This document shows, piece after piece, positions 51,572 to 60,639 of a DNA stretch of 64,000 bases. The first letter of the stretch is position 1; the number at the start of each line of letters is the position of its first letter. The notes under the pieces were generated by a model. It had not been told where the DNA came from, searched no databases, and worked only from the letters and a program-made list of their open reading frames with translations. This DNA comes from an uncultured Eubacteriales bacterium (GTDB lineage: Bacteria; Bacillota; Clostridia; Oscillospirales; Oscillospiraceae). The DNA lies in NCBI GenBank assembly GCA_900321275.1, contig ONVI01000003.1:23711-87710 (forward strand), read 5' to 3'. The position numbers and the translations under genes are program-made.

Positions 51572-53563
51572 TCAGAAGACCTCTGTCAATAAAACAGCCG
51601 AGCAGACCGACAATATCGCCCGCCTCGTTGAAAAGCGGCGTCTTGTTGGCAAGGATCTCCCGGTTTTCCCCGTTGGATATGCAGCGGCCGGGGATGTTGT
51701 GTGTGGTGATGCCCTCGTTGATGACGCGAAGGGATGGACATGCCAGCCCAGCTCCTCGTCCGTTTTGCCGATCACGTCCTGATCGGAGCCGAAGCCGTAG
51801 TATTCCAGAAAACCGCGGTTGACGCCGAGGAAGCGCCGCTCACGATCCTTCCAGAACATGCGCACAACATCGGACTGAATCAGGTTTTTCCACAGCATTT
51901 CGGGCGGACAATTGTTTTCGTCCGCATTTTCCGTTTCGCAGAGACGGAAGGGGGCGAGCTCGGCGCGCGCGTCGTGGATCAGCTCCAGCAGGATGCCGGG
52001 GCGGTAACGCATGACAATGAACTGCTTCCAGTCGTACTGTCCGTCGCTCACCAGGCAGCGGAAGCATCCGGAAATCGCGTTGTGGCCGGAGGCGTTGAGC
52101 CGCGCATCGAGGGTGGAGATATCATAGAACTGCAGGATGCGCTCCTGATCCTCCCGGAAAACCTGCGTGCGGGCAAAATCCACCGCCAGCGCCGCGATAC
52201 CCTCGCGCCCCTTGGTGAGGTAATCCGTCCGCCCGACATACAGGGGCGTGATGCAGTCCTTCTCCAGGTCGATCAGGGTAATGCGGTCGAAAAGCGTATA
52301 GAGCTGGCGAAGCCCCTCGTCAAGATGCGTGGTACTCGCCGCCTGGGAAGCCTGGGAGAGGTTATTGAGCTGCATCAGCACGCAGAAAGCGCCGCGCCGT
52401 CTTGCAACGCACCTGGTTTTCAGCTCGTAATACTCATCGTGTGAGACAAACAGCATCCGCCCCAGACCCTTGTCGCGGGTGCTCTTGAGAAGATTGACCA
52501 CGCGCTCCGGCATCAGCGCGAGCGCAAGCGTGGCGCCCGGTTCCGCATTGCGGAAATCCTCCTGCAGAAGCTCGGCCCCGCGCAGATTCTGCTCAAAGGC
52601 GGTGTTGGAGAAGAGCAGAGAGAAAAAATCCCGGCGCATTTCCACCAGCGCCAGCGGAATGCTGTTGAGCTGACGGGCTGTGACGAGCTGTTTTCTCTCC
52701 TTCTGATCGAGGAGGGGCAGGGAGCTGAGAAAATCAATGCGGCCCAGATCGTCATAGTATTTCCGGTGCAGCGGGAGCTCAACGGCGACGCCCTTTTCCC
52801 GCAGATGCTCAAGCGCCTTCGCGTAGGGCATCGGCGCGCCGAAGTAGTAACCCTGCACCTTCTCGCAGCCGATATCGCGGAGGTAGAGGAATTGCTCCTC
52901 CGTCTCAACGCCCTCGGCCAGCGTATGAATATCGATCTCCTTCGCCATGTGGATGATCGATGTCAGGATACGGCGGGAGCGGCGGTCGAGGGAGCTGAGG
53001 AAGCGCATATCCAGCTTGAGCTCGTCAAAAGAATAATCCTTGAGCATGTTGAGCGAGGAATAACCGCTGCCGAAATCGTCCATCCAGACTTGATAACCGG
53101 CCTCGTGGAAGCGGTCAACCACCTCGTGCATCAGTCCCTCCTGCTCGCCCAGAATACTCTCGGTGATTTCAATATAGAGAAAATCGTGCGGGATCTGAAA
53201 GGCGCTGACCTGCTGGTCCACCACGGAGAAGATATCGCAGCAGCTGAAGTCCAGGCGCGACAGGTTGACGGACACGGGAATCGGCGTCTCCCCGCTGTCG
53301 ATACTGCGGCGGAGCTGACGGCAGACCTCGCGGATAATATGGCTGTCCAGAAGATGGATGCGCTTGTCCTGCTCCAGCACGGGGATGAACTGATCAGGGC
53401 GCAGTATCCCAAACTCGGGATCGACCCAGCGCGCCAGAGCCTCGAAGCTGCACAGCCGCCCGGAGATCGTGCGGATCACGGGCTGATAATAGGCCTGGAT
53501 ACTGCCGTTTTGAAGCGCCGAATCGAAGCCGGCGCGTATAAACTGTTTCAGACTCTCTTTCAA
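51572..53563 (-). pseudogene. N-terminal fragment (EAL and PAS) of a frameshifted c-di-GMP protein
   Basis: The TTG start (AAAGGAG 7 nt upstream) opens an EAL phosphodiesterase domain (residues 1-255) with an intact active site: FEALARW, VNLSRLDF, EITES, MDDFGSGYSSL, LKLDMRF, AEGVETEEQ. A long middle region of unrecognised fold and a PAS domain (about 560-615) follow. After GWHVHP the frame leaves the coding sequence because one base is missing near 51733 (CCCTTCGCG where CCCTTCCGCG would keep frame); the last 45 residues are out-of-frame. The EAL part could still act alone to degrade c-di-GMP. Promoter TTGACA-N17-TATAGT at 53658-53630 (minus). Confidence 0.82.
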
Positions 53564-53629
53564 GGGATGCTCCTTTCAAAAGCATGGTTGTCAGGGTGAC
53601 TGAAAAAACCCCGAAAGCGGGTTCGGCTT

Positions 53630-53658
53630 ACTATACAGGAACGTGCCGCACCTGTCAA
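53630..53658 (-). promoter_or_regulatory. Promoter of the EAL protein gene
   Basis: On the minus strand TTGACA (53658-53653), 17 nt, TATAGT (53635-53630). Confidence 0.7.
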
Positions 53659-53693
53659 CCGGAAAAGCGGAAGTTTTACAGCTTATTTATAAA

Positions 53694-53854
53694 GGAAACG
53701 CTGAATAAATCCCCGTGCACATCCTGACGATGTGTTTTCCGCCTGACTTTGCCTGAAAAGCTCGAAATACACAAAGTATTCCTTCGCTTTTCAGGCTTCG
53801 CCAGACAAAAAATCCACTCGCCAATCTGCACACGTCGATTTGATCAGCGCTTCC
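53694..53854. repeat. Repeat family A, copy 2
   Basis: 161 bp, very close to copy 1 in sequence and orientation (GGAAACGCTGAATAAATC to GATTTGATCAGCGCTTCC). It lies between the EAL gene and copy 3. Confidence 0.85.
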
Positions 53855-53932
53855 ATAACCGTACTTTCTCCATAGGTTTTTCCAGGCATGACCAAAAATC
53901 CGGAACCGGATCATGATTCGCCGCAAAAACGC

Positions 53933-53962
53933 TTGAAGAAAGCGTGCAGGATATGCTATTAT
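53933..53962 (+). promoter_or_regulatory. Candidate promoter ahead of repeat A copy 3 and the VanX-like gene
   Basis: TTGAAG (53933-53938), 18 nt, TATTAT (53957-53962). The predicted start site coincides with the first bases of repeat copy 3, so the repeat would form the 5' leader of the dipeptidase mRNA. Confidence 0.45.
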
Positions 53963-53968
53963 TTTTCA

Positions 53969-54129
53969 GGAAACGCTGAATAAATCGCCGCGCACGTCTT
54001 GACGGCATCTTTTCCGTCTGATTTTGTCTCGAAATCTTGATGTACACGAAGTACATCTGCGATTTCTCACCTTCATCAGGCGAAAAATCTGCTCGTCAAT
54101 CCGCACACTTCGATTAATTCAGCGCTTCC
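53969..54129. repeat. Repeat family A, copy 3 (diverged, covarying)
   Basis: 161 bp. Ends match the family, but the central stems differ in both arms together: GATGTAC-acgaa-GTACATC replaces GAAATAC-acaaa-GTATT, and CGAAATC/GATTTC replaces the GCCTGAAAAG pairing. Paired changes indicate conserved RNA or DNA structure. Confidence 0.8.
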
Positions 54130-54157
54130 CCAAAACGCCGAAAAGGAAAAGACAACC

Positions 54158-54802
54158 ATGAGAAAAGACCCCCATGACGCCTCCGGCTTTGTGCTGCTCT
54201 CGGATATGATCCCGCATGTCGTGCAGGAGATCCGCTATTTTACCACCTACAATTTCATCGGCGACAGGATCGACGGCTATGAGGAGCCGATCGCTCTGCT
54301 GACGAAGGAAGCCGCCCGCGCGCTCAAGGCCGTCAGCAGCGAGATGATGGTGAAGGGATTCCGCCTCAAGATCTATGACGCCTACCGGCCCGAGACGGCG
54401 GTCCGGCACTTCATCCTCTGGGGCCTTGAGGACGGAGATGTGCGCATGAAGCCCTTCTTTTACCCGGATCTGGATAAGGAACTCCTTTTTTCCAGCGGGT
54501 ATATCGCGCGGCGCTCCAGCCACAGCCGAGGCAGCACGGTGGATCTGACGCTGCTGGACATGATGACGGGGAAGGAGCTGGATATGGGCAGCCCCTTCGA
54601 CTTCTTCGGCGACGTCTCCCATCCCGATTACCGCGGCATCACGCCCGAGCAGTTTGACAACCGCATGTTTCTGCGCGAGGCCATGCTGCGAAACGGCTTT
54701 GTGCCCTTTGATACCGAGTGGTGGCACTTCACCCTCCGGGACGAGCCCTATCCCGACACTTATTTCGATTTCCCGGTGACGATGGATTCGCTGCGGAAAT
54801 AG
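54158..54802 (+). CDS. VanX-like D-alanyl-D-alanine dipeptidase
   Basis: A 214-residue zinc dipeptidase of the VanX/DdpX family. Zinc ligands appear as SSHSRGSTVDL (SxHxxGxxxD near residue 125) and EWWHFTLRDEPYP (Glu-x-x-His near 190), plus IYDAYRPETAVRHF. No signal peptide is evident, so cytoplasmic. No vanHA-like partners are nearby; a housekeeping peptidoglycan-recycling role is more likely than vancomycin resistance. Confidence 0.88.
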   Translation: MRKDPHDASGFVLLSDMIPHVVQEIRYFTTYNFIGDRIDGYEEPIALLTKEAARALKAVSSEMMVKGFRLKIYDAYRPETAVRHFILWGLEDGDVRMKPFFYPDLDKELLFSSGYIARRSSHSRGSTVDLTLLDMMTGKELDMGSPFDFFGDVSHPDYRGITPEQFDNRMFLREAMLRNGFVPFDTEWWHFTLRDEPYPDTYFDFPVTMDSLRK

Positions 54803-54816
54803 ATACAAAAAATCTC

Positions 54817-54845
54817 TTGACACTTTAACGCTTTAGTGCTATGAT
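54817..54845 (+). promoter_or_regulatory. Promoter of the T-box leader
   Basis: TTGACA (54817-54822), 17 nt, TATGAT (54840-54845). Transcription would start near 54852, just at the T-box 5' end. Confidence 0.75.
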
Positions 54846-54851
54846 CCACCC

Positions 54852-55105
54852 ATAAACCGAAGAGCGGGAGGAGTACTCCGCAAGCTGTTTTCTTTCAGAG
54901 AGCTGCCGGGTGGTGCGAGGCGGCGGAAAATGCACGGAGGAATGGACCCGCGAGGGCGAACAGAACGGGGGCAACCCTCAGTATGGGAGACGGAGCCGGC
55001 GATCCGTTATCATAGGGCCGGCGTGTGATTGCACGCATGAGTGGGCGCGTTCGCGCCAAGCCGGGTGGTACCGCAGGAGCTTATCGCTCTTGTCCCTGCG
55101 TTTTT
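54852..55105 (+). promoter_or_regulatory. Tryptophan T-box riboswitch with terminator
   Basis: Stem I elements AGAGAG and GGGTGGTGCGAG are present; the specifier loop reads GAA-TGG-A with TGG at 54943-54945, the Trp codon. The T-box sequence GGGTGGTACCGC (55064-55075) can pair with the tRNA acceptor end. The competing terminator is CGCAGGAGC-ttatc-GCT...CCTGCG with five T (55072-55105). A second hairpin (55107-55135) precedes the ribosome site. Uncharged tRNA-Trp should allow expression of the downstream TrpB-like gene. Confidence 0.92.
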
Positions 55106-55160
55106 GCAGAGGCAAGGGCTTTTGTTTTGCCTCTGACATCTAAGAAAAGGAGCGATCCCC

Positions 55161-56537
55161 ATGTCCGAAAACAAAGTCCCCTACAAAACCTATCTTGAAG
55201 AGAACGAGATTCCGAAAGCCTGGTACAATCTCCGGGCCGACATGAAGGTAAAGCCCGCGCCGCTGCTCAATCCCGGCACCGGCAAACCCCTTACGGCAGA
55301 GGAGCTCACTCCCATCTTCTGTGAGGAGCTGGTGAAGCAGGAGCTGGACAACGACACCGCATATTTTCCCATCCCGGATGATATCCTGGAATTTTATAAG
55401 ATGTACCGCCCCTCGCCGCTGGTGCGCGCCTACTGCCTGGAGAAGGTGCTGGACACCCCGGCAAAGATCTACTACAAGTTTGAAGGCAACAACACCTCCG
55501 GCAGCCACAAGCTCAATTCCGCCATCGCCCAGGCCTTCTATGCCAAGAAGCAGGGGCTCAAGGGTGTCACCACCGAGACCGGCGCCGGCCAGTGGGGCAC
55601 GGCCCTGTCCATGGCCTGTGCGTATCTGGGGCTGGACTGCAAGGTCTTCATGGTCAAGATCAGCTATGAGCAGAAGCCTTTCCGCCGCGAGGTCATGCGC
55701 ACCTACGGCGCCAGCGTCACGCCTTCTCCCTCCATGGAGACGGAGGTCGGCAGGAAGATCCTGGCCGAGCATCCCGGCACCACCGGCTCCCTCGGCTGCG
55801 CCATCTCCGAGGCTGTGGAGGTCGCCACAAAGAATCCCGGCTACCGCTACGTGCTGGGCAGCGTTCTGAACCAGGTGCTTCTGCATCAGAGCATTATCGG
55901 CCTGGAGACCAAGGCTGCTTTTGACAAGCTCGGCGTCAAGCCCGACATCATCATCGGCTGCGCGGGCGGCGGCTCCAATCTTGGCGGCCTGATTGCCCCG
56001 TTTATGGGGGAGAAGCTGCGCGGCGAGGCCGACTACCGTATCATCGCGGTGGAGCCCGCCTCCTGCCCGAGCTTCACCCGCGGCAAATTTGCCTACGACT
56101 TCTGCGACACCGGCATGATCTGCCCGCTGGCCAAGATGTACACGCTGGGCAGCGGCTTCATCCCCTCGCCGAACCACGCGGGCGGCCTGCGCTTCCACGG
56201 CATGTCCACCACCCTGAGCCAGCTCTACCATGACGGCTTCATGGAGGCCCGCGCGGTGGAGCAGACCTCCGTCTTCGAGGCGGCGGAGCTCTTCGCCCGC
56301 TCTGAAGGCCTTCTCCCCGCGCCGGAGAGCAGCCACGCCATCCGCGCCGCCATCGACGAGGCGCTCAGGTGCAAGGAGACAGGGGAGGAGAAGAACATCC
56401 TCTTCGGCCTCACAGGTACCGGCTACTTCGACCTCAAGGCCTACGAGCAGTATAACGACGGCAAGATGACCGACTACATCCCCACGGATGAGGATCTGGC
56501 GAAGGGCTTCGCGGGACTGCCCAAAATCGATGCGTAA
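55161..56537 (+). CDS. TrpB2-type tryptophan synthase beta subunit
   Basis: A 458-residue PLP enzyme of the TrpB2 branch, longer than standard TrpB (about 400), making Trp from indole and serine. PLP lysine lies in NNTSGSHKLNSAIAQAF (near residue 112), followed by TETGAGQWGTALS, GCAGGGSNLGG (phosphate loop near 275) and SGFIPSPNHAGGLRFHG. No trpA or other trp genes are adjacent, so it may salvage indole, which is abundant in the gut. Expression is controlled by the Trp T-box. Confidence 0.92.
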   Translation: MSENKVPYKTYLEENEIPKAWYNLRADMKVKPAPLLNPGTGKPLTAEELTPIFCEELVKQELDNDTAYFPIPDDILEFYKMYRPSPLVRAYCLEKVLDTPAKIYYKFEGNNTSGSHKLNSAIAQAFYAKKQGLKGVTTETGAGQWGTALSMACAYLGLDCKVFMVKISYEQKPFRREVMRTYGASVTPSPSMETEVGRKILAEHPGTTGSLGCAISEAVEVATKNPGYRYVLGSVLNQVLLHQSIIGLETKAAFDKLGVKPDIIIGCAGGGSNLGGLIAPFMGEKLRGEADYRIIAVEPASCPSFTRGKFAYDFCDTGMICPLAKMYTLGSGFIPSPNHAGGLRFHGMSTTLSQLYHDGFMEARAVEQTSVFEAAELFARSEGLLPAPESSHAIRAAIDEALRCKETGEEKNILFGLTGTGYFDLKAYEQYNDGKMTDYIPTDEDLAKGFAGLPKIDA

Positions 56538-56551
56538 AGGAAGGAACGGCA

Positions 56552-56743
56552 TTGTCGAACGAGAAGAAAATGTTAAAGGACGAAAAGCTTGAAAACGTGA
56601 GCGGCGGCGCGATCCGCCCGAAATACGTCAGCAGCTTCTTCTGCGAAAAGTGCGGAAAGACCATCCGCCTCAACGGCGTCTACACGCTGGAGCGGGCGAA
56701 GGAAGAGCATGAGCGGAAGGAACACAGCGGAAAGAAGAAATAA
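56552..56743 (+). CDS. Small protein with double-glycine-type leader and CxxC motif
   Basis: A 63-residue protein starting at TTG (AAGGAA 10 nt upstream), 14 nt after the trpB2 gene and so in the same T-box transcript. Residues 7-19 read MLKDEKLENVSGG-A, the LxxVSGG leader motif of class II bacteriocins and other exported peptides cleaved by C39 peptidases. The following 43 residues hold CEKC, which could be half of a zinc ribbon, and a Lys-rich tail. No C39 transporter is nearby. Whether the leader is used is unknown. Confidence 0.6.
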   Translation: MSNEKKMLKDEKLENVSGGAIRPKYVSSFFCEKCGKTIRLNGVYTLERAKEEHERKEHSGKKK

Positions 56744-56750
56744 GATTAAA

Positions 56751-56784
56751 AACGGGGGAACAGGGCGTGCCTGCTCTCCCGTTT
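56751..56784 (+). terminator. Terminator of the trpB2 operon
   Basis: AACGGGgGAaCAGG pairs with CCTGcTCtCCCGTT around a 5-nt loop, ending in TTT. Confidence 0.65.
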
Positions 56785-56835
56785 CAACTTGCCGATCCTA
56801 TGCCTGATGACAGCGCGTTTTTCCGCTGCTGCTGA

Positions 56836-57360
56836 TTAAATCACGTCGATCTGGCAGCTTTTCATGGTTTCCAGCGCGGCCTCGTGCAGCGCGGGGGTGA
56901 CCCCGGCGCAGCAGGCGGAATCCACCGCAATCGGCGCTTCCGGGAAAAATGCCTTCAGGATCAGGGCGTTGCTCACCACGCAGATGTCGGTGCACAGGCC
57001 GATGAGCTCAATCGTGAAATCCTCGCCGTCGGCAAATTCGGCCATCAGCCGCGGCAGCGCCGTGGAGCCGAAGGTGTACTTCTGCAGCCTGGCGTGCGGC
57101 TTTTCCTCAATTGCGGCGGCTATCGCCCCGTTGAGCTCCCAGCCCGGCGTGCCGTAGATGCAGTGCGGCACCGGCAGCTTTTTGCCCTCGGCGGTCTCAA
57201 GATAATCCTCAAAGTGGGTGTCGAAGGTGACGAACAGCTCCCCATCAAAGCCGCGGATCTTTTCCACAGCGGCGGGAATGATGGCCTGCGCCTCCTTGCT
57301 GCCCAGCGCGCCGTCCACAAAATCCTTCTGCATATCGACAACGACAAGAAAATGCCTCAT
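56836..57360 (-). CDS. Isochorismatase-family cysteine hydrolase, nicotinamidase-like
   Basis: A 174-residue protein with the catalytic triad visible as Asp in VVVDMQKDFVDGALG (residue 9), Lys in HARLQKYTFGSTAL (near 90) and Cys in ELIGLCTDICVVSNAL (near 125), the pattern of nicotinamidase/pyrazinamidase-type hydrolases. Nicotinamide to nicotinate in NAD salvage is the most likely reaction. The ATG at 57360 has AAGGGAG upstream; the longer frame runs into repeat B and is rejected. Confidence 0.85.
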   Translation of the reverse strand: MRHFLVVVDMQKDFVDGALGSKEAQAIIPAAVEKIRGFDGELFVTFDTHFEDYLETAEGKKLPVPHCIYGTPGWELNGAIAAAIEEKPHARLQKYTFGSTALPRLMAEFADGEDFTIELIGLCTDICVVSNALILKAFFPEAPIAVDSACCAGVTPALHEAALETMKSCQIDVI

Positions 57361-57384
57361 GATGTTTCTCCCTTTCTGCTGATT

Positions 57385-57534
57385 AAACACCCATGCGTTA
57401 TAAATCGCACCACGACGCATGAAAGCTCATAACGCGTGGATGTTTTTCGCATCTGTTTCGGTTGCCGCGCCAGCGGCAAGAAACAGGCGTTTGAATCAAA
57501 TGTTTACTGTGGAAGCGGAGCTTTCACAGTAAAT
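57385..57534. repeat. Repeat family B, copy 2
   Basis: 150 bp matching 49997-50147 with the same three hairpins. Substitutions in the first palindrome (CATAAC/TTAT variants) largely keep pairing. Lies 25 nt upstream of the nicotinamidase-like start. Confidence 0.85.
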
Positions 57535-57655
57535 GGCTTTGCTGCATTTTACCCGAAAAAAACGCGGATGGCAAGTCCGAATCCGGAAAAAGAACCCGGT
57601 TTTCCGCGCAGTTATTCTTTCCAAAAAAACCATCAAATCTTTCTCTCTCCGGGGC

Positions 57656-57684
57656 TTGCAGGCGTCCGATGGCTGTGTTATAAT
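57656..57684 (+). promoter_or_regulatory. Promoter of the surface protein gene
   Basis: TTGCAG (57656-57661), 17 nt, TATAAT (57679-57684), 65 nt ahead of the ATG. Confidence 0.7.
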
Positions 57685-57748
57685 TAACATAACATGTCAA
57701 AACCGACAGTTATGAACATACCAGACTTCGCAATGGAGATTGATAGAG

Positions 57749-59032
57749 ATGAAAAAACTGAGAGAGAGAGTCGTTGTCACCCTTGCGCTTGCCCTGTGCA
57801 TCGCGTTTGTGCTCCCCGGGCTGTGCGCCTCGGCGGAAAATATCGGCACCTATCCCGTGGGGGAGGAGATGGGCTGGATCACGTTTTATGAAAGCCGCCT
57901 GCCCATCATCAACTGTGTGCTCAACTCCGGCAATCTCCCTGCCAACGTGGAAATGTACTGGGACGAGAACGGCGTCTATCTGACCGGCGTTCCCGAGACG
58001 ATGGGCTCCTTTGTCGCCGAGTATTATGTGTTTACGGACGAGGGCGTTTCCCCCGCTTATGTGAGCTTCACCGTCGGCGCTGAGGCTACCCCCGTGCCCA
58101 ACCAGAATATTGTCATTACCAAGAGCCCTACGGGGGAGCATGTTGAGGTCGGCGGTACGGCCAAATTTGTCGCGCGCGCCCAGAATGCCGAGCGGATCGT
58201 GTGGCGCATCGTCAGCAACGATACCACCACCACCGTCAAGGCGGCCGACGGGCCGCAGTATTTCCCCGGCCTGCAGGTGAGCGGGCTTGACAGCGCGACG
58301 CTGGTTCTCGGCAACATCCCGCAGAGCATGGACGGCTGGCGCGTGGAGGCCCAGTTCTGGAACGGCAACAAGCATGCCGAGTCCTACGGCGCCGAAATCA
58401 CCATTGTTGACGGAAACGGCGTTCCTGTCCGTCAGGCTGTTACACCCACGCCCGCACCCATCATCACGCCCGCGCCGACCTTCGTGCCGCCCTCGCTGAG
58501 CGGGAACGATCTGCCCGTCGACAGCGAAGCCAGAACTGCCAATATCATGATCCAGCCTCAGGGAGTGGAGCTGCTGCCCGGTGAGAACTATACGCTCTCG
58601 GTGATTGCGACCTCGCCCAATAACGGCACGCTCAGCTACCAGTGGTACAGCGCCGCGACCAACAACCGCAGCGCGGCCCTGCCCATCAGCGGCGCTTCCG
58701 ACGCCTCCTATACCATCAACCAGACCGACGGCACCGCCTACTACTGGGTCGCCGTCTGGAACACCAGGGACGGCGCGCGCAGCCAGGCTGTGTATTCCGA
58801 CGCTGCGCAGGTCACCATCGTCGTGCCCGCAACGCCCACGCCCATTCCCACGCCCACGCCCACGCCTACGCCCGCGCCGCGCCCCGCAACGCCCTCCAAC
58901 ATCAGCTTCCAGCTCGTGCTGTTCGGCATTATCGGCGTGCTTGCGCTCGTCGCGCTCATCGGCGTTGTGATCTATCTGCGCGCGGACGCCAAGCAGAAAG
59001 CCGCAGAAGAGGAAGAGGATAAAAGAAAATAA
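57749..59032 (+). CDS. Secreted, membrane-anchored protein with Ig-like domains
   Basis: A 427-residue protein: signal peptide (1-30, ending CASA-EN), an N-terminal beta domain (30-110), Ig-like region (115-210, IVITKSPTGEHVEVGGTAKFVARAQ), a Pro/Thr linker (220-250), a second Ig-like domain (265-365, LSYQWYSAATNNRSAALPISGASDASYTI, the Ig pattern with Tyr-Gln-Trp), a TP-repeat linker, one transmembrane helix (about 388-410) and a Lys/Glu tail. It is a cell-surface protein of unknown partner. Confidence 0.78.
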   Translation: MKKLRERVVVTLALALCIAFVLPGLCASAENIGTYPVGEEMGWITFYESRLPIINCVLNSGNLPANVEMYWDENGVYLTGVPETMGSFVAEYYVFTDEGVSPAYVSFTVGAEATPVPNQNIVITKSPTGEHVEVGGTAKFVARAQNAERIVWRIVSNDTTTTVKAADGPQYFPGLQVSGLDSATLVLGNIPQSMDGWRVEAQFWNGNKHAESYGAEITIVDGNGVPVRQAVTPTPAPIITPAPTFVPPSLSGNDLPVDSEARTANIMIQPQGVELLPGENYTLSVIATSPNNGTLSYQWYSAATNNRSAALPISGASDASYTINQTDGTAYYWVAVWNTRDGARSQAVYSDAAQVTIVVPATPTPIPTPTPTPTPAPRPATPSNISFQLVLFGIIGVLALVALIGVVIYLRADAKQKAAEEEEDKRK

Positions 59033-59037
59033 AAGAT

Positions 59038-59079
59038 GAATAACAGAGCGTTCCCCGATTCCGGAGCGCTCTGTTATTC
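59038..59079 (+). terminator. Terminator after the surface protein gene
   Basis: GAATAACAGAGCG pairs perfectly with CGCTCTGTTATTC (13 bp) around a 16-nt loop, 5 nt after the stop codon region. Confidence 0.75.
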
Positions 59080-59160
59080 TGCTGCGCGGTAAAGGAAAGA
59101 ATTTCCTTGGCATAGAATGATGGTAAAAAAATACAAGCCTGAAAAAGGAGGCTTACCTAT

Positions 59161-60639
59161 ATGAAACAGGATCTGCTCGATCTGCTCAGGGAGCGCGGAC
59201 GCGGTGAAATGCCAAAGGTGCTTCTGGCAGCGGCGGAGTGCGCGCCCCTGTCCAAAACCGGCGGACTTGCGGATGTGATCGGCATCCTGCCGAAGGAGCT
59301 CAAAAGGCTCGGCGTCGACGCCCGCGTCATTACCCCGTACCACCGCTGCATCAAGGACAGCTGCGCGTCCGAGGTGGAGCATCTCTTTGATTTCCGGATC
59401 TGGCTCGGCTGGCGAAACGCCTATGTGGGTATCGAGAGGATCATCTGCAACGGCGTTACCGTTTACCTCGTTGATAACGAGGACTATTTCAACGACGCGA
59501 TCTATCGCGGCGGCCTGCGGGAGGGGGAGCAGTATTCCTATTTCACCCGCGCCGTGCTGGAGGCTCTGCCCCGGCTTGACTTTGCGCCGGATGTGATCCA
59601 CTGCAACGACTGGCACACCGCCATGATGCCGATGCTGGGGCATATCCAGTACCGGGGAAGGATGCAGGATCATGTCAAATATCTGCTGACGATCCACAAT
59701 ATCGCTTTCCAGGGGAATTTCGGCTTTGATTTTGTCCAGGATATGTTCGGCGTCGATCCCTGCTATTACACGCCGGAATTTCTTGAGCTCAACGGCAGCG
59801 CCTCCTATCTGAAGGCGGGCTGCGTCTTTGCCGACCGCATCAATACCGTCAGCCCCAGCTATGCCTCGGAGATCAAGACGCCCGCGTTCGGCTTCGGGCT
59901 GGAGGGCGTTCTCAACGCAAGACGTGCCGTGCTCTCGGGCATCATCAACGGTATTGACCGGGACTTTTTCAATCCGGAGACCGATCCCGCCCTGCCCGCC
60001 CGCTTCAGCGCGAAGGACAGGAGCGGCAAGGCGGCCTGCAAGAGCATGCTGCAAAAGGGAATGGGGCTGGAGCAGCGCCCGGATGTACCGCTGTTCGCCA
60101 TGGTTACCCGCATGACGGAACAGAAGGGCTTCGATCTCGTGGTCTGTGTGCTGGACGATATGATGTGCCGGGAGGATATGCAGTTCATGATCCTCGGCAC
60201 AGGGGATGAACGCTTTGAAAAGTTTATGGCCGCAGCCGAAAACCGCTATCCCGGCAAGCTGAGCGCCTATATCGGGTATAAGGAGGAGCTGTCCCATCTC
60301 GTCTACGCCGCAAGCGATTTCTTCCTTATGCCCTCGCGCTTTGAGCCCTGCGGCCTGAGCCAGATGATCGCCATGCGCTACGGTTCCGTGCCCATCGTGA
60401 GAGAGACGGGGGGCCTGCGCGACACGGTAATCCCCTATAATCGCTTTCCGGTGGAGGGCGACGGCCTCTCCTTCATCAACTTTGACGCCTGGGAAATGCG
60501 GGACGCCATGCGTCTTGCCATGGCGTGCTACAAGGATCAGGAAATCATGGACGGTCTCATCGGCCGCGCCATGCGGAAAAAATTCGGCTTTGAAAACTCG
60601 GCCGAGGAATACGCGAGATTGTACTTATGGATGCTGTAA
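59161..60639 (+). CDS. glgA: Glycogen synthase (ADP-glucose type)
   Basis: A 492-residue GT5 enzyme elongating alpha-1,4-glucan. The ADP-glucose loop KTGGLADV is at about residues 31-38, HCNDWHTAMMPML near 155, and the C-terminal PSRFEPCGLSQMIAMRYGSVPIVRETGGLRDTV near 395-425. An extra 16 residues precede the usual MPKVLLAAAECAP start; AAGGAGG 10 nt before 59161 supports the longer form. It overlaps the GH13 gene by 13 nt. No glgB/C/D/P genes are in the window. Confidence 0.94.
   Translation: MKQDLLDLLRERGRGEMPKVLLAAAECAPLSKTGGLADVIGILPKELKRLGVDARVITPYHRCIKDSCASEVEHLFDFRIWLGWRNAYVGIERIICNGVTVYLVDNEDYFNDAIYRGGLREGEQYSYFTRAVLEALPRLDFAPDVIHCNDWHTAMMPMLGHIQYRGRMQDHVKYLLTIHNIAFQGNFGFDFVQDMFGVDPCYYTPEFLELNGSASYLKAGCVFADRINTVSPSYASEIKTPAFGFGLEGVLNARRAVLSGIINGIDRDFFNPETDPALPARFSAKDRSGKAACKSMLQKGMGLEQRPDVPLFAMVTRMTEQKGFDLVVCVLDDMMCREDMQFMILGTGDERFEKFMAAAENRYPGKLSAYIGYKEELSHLVYAASDFFLMPSRFEPCGLSQMIAMRYGSVPIVRETGGLRDTVIPYNRFPVEGDGLSFINFDAWEMRDAMRLAMACYKDQEIMDGLIGRAMRKKFGFENSAEEYARLYLWML

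Noticed and set aside
54158-54802. Vancomycin-resistance determinant
   Set aside because: VanX-like dipeptidases are common housekeeping enzymes. There is no vanH, ligase or vanRS nearby.
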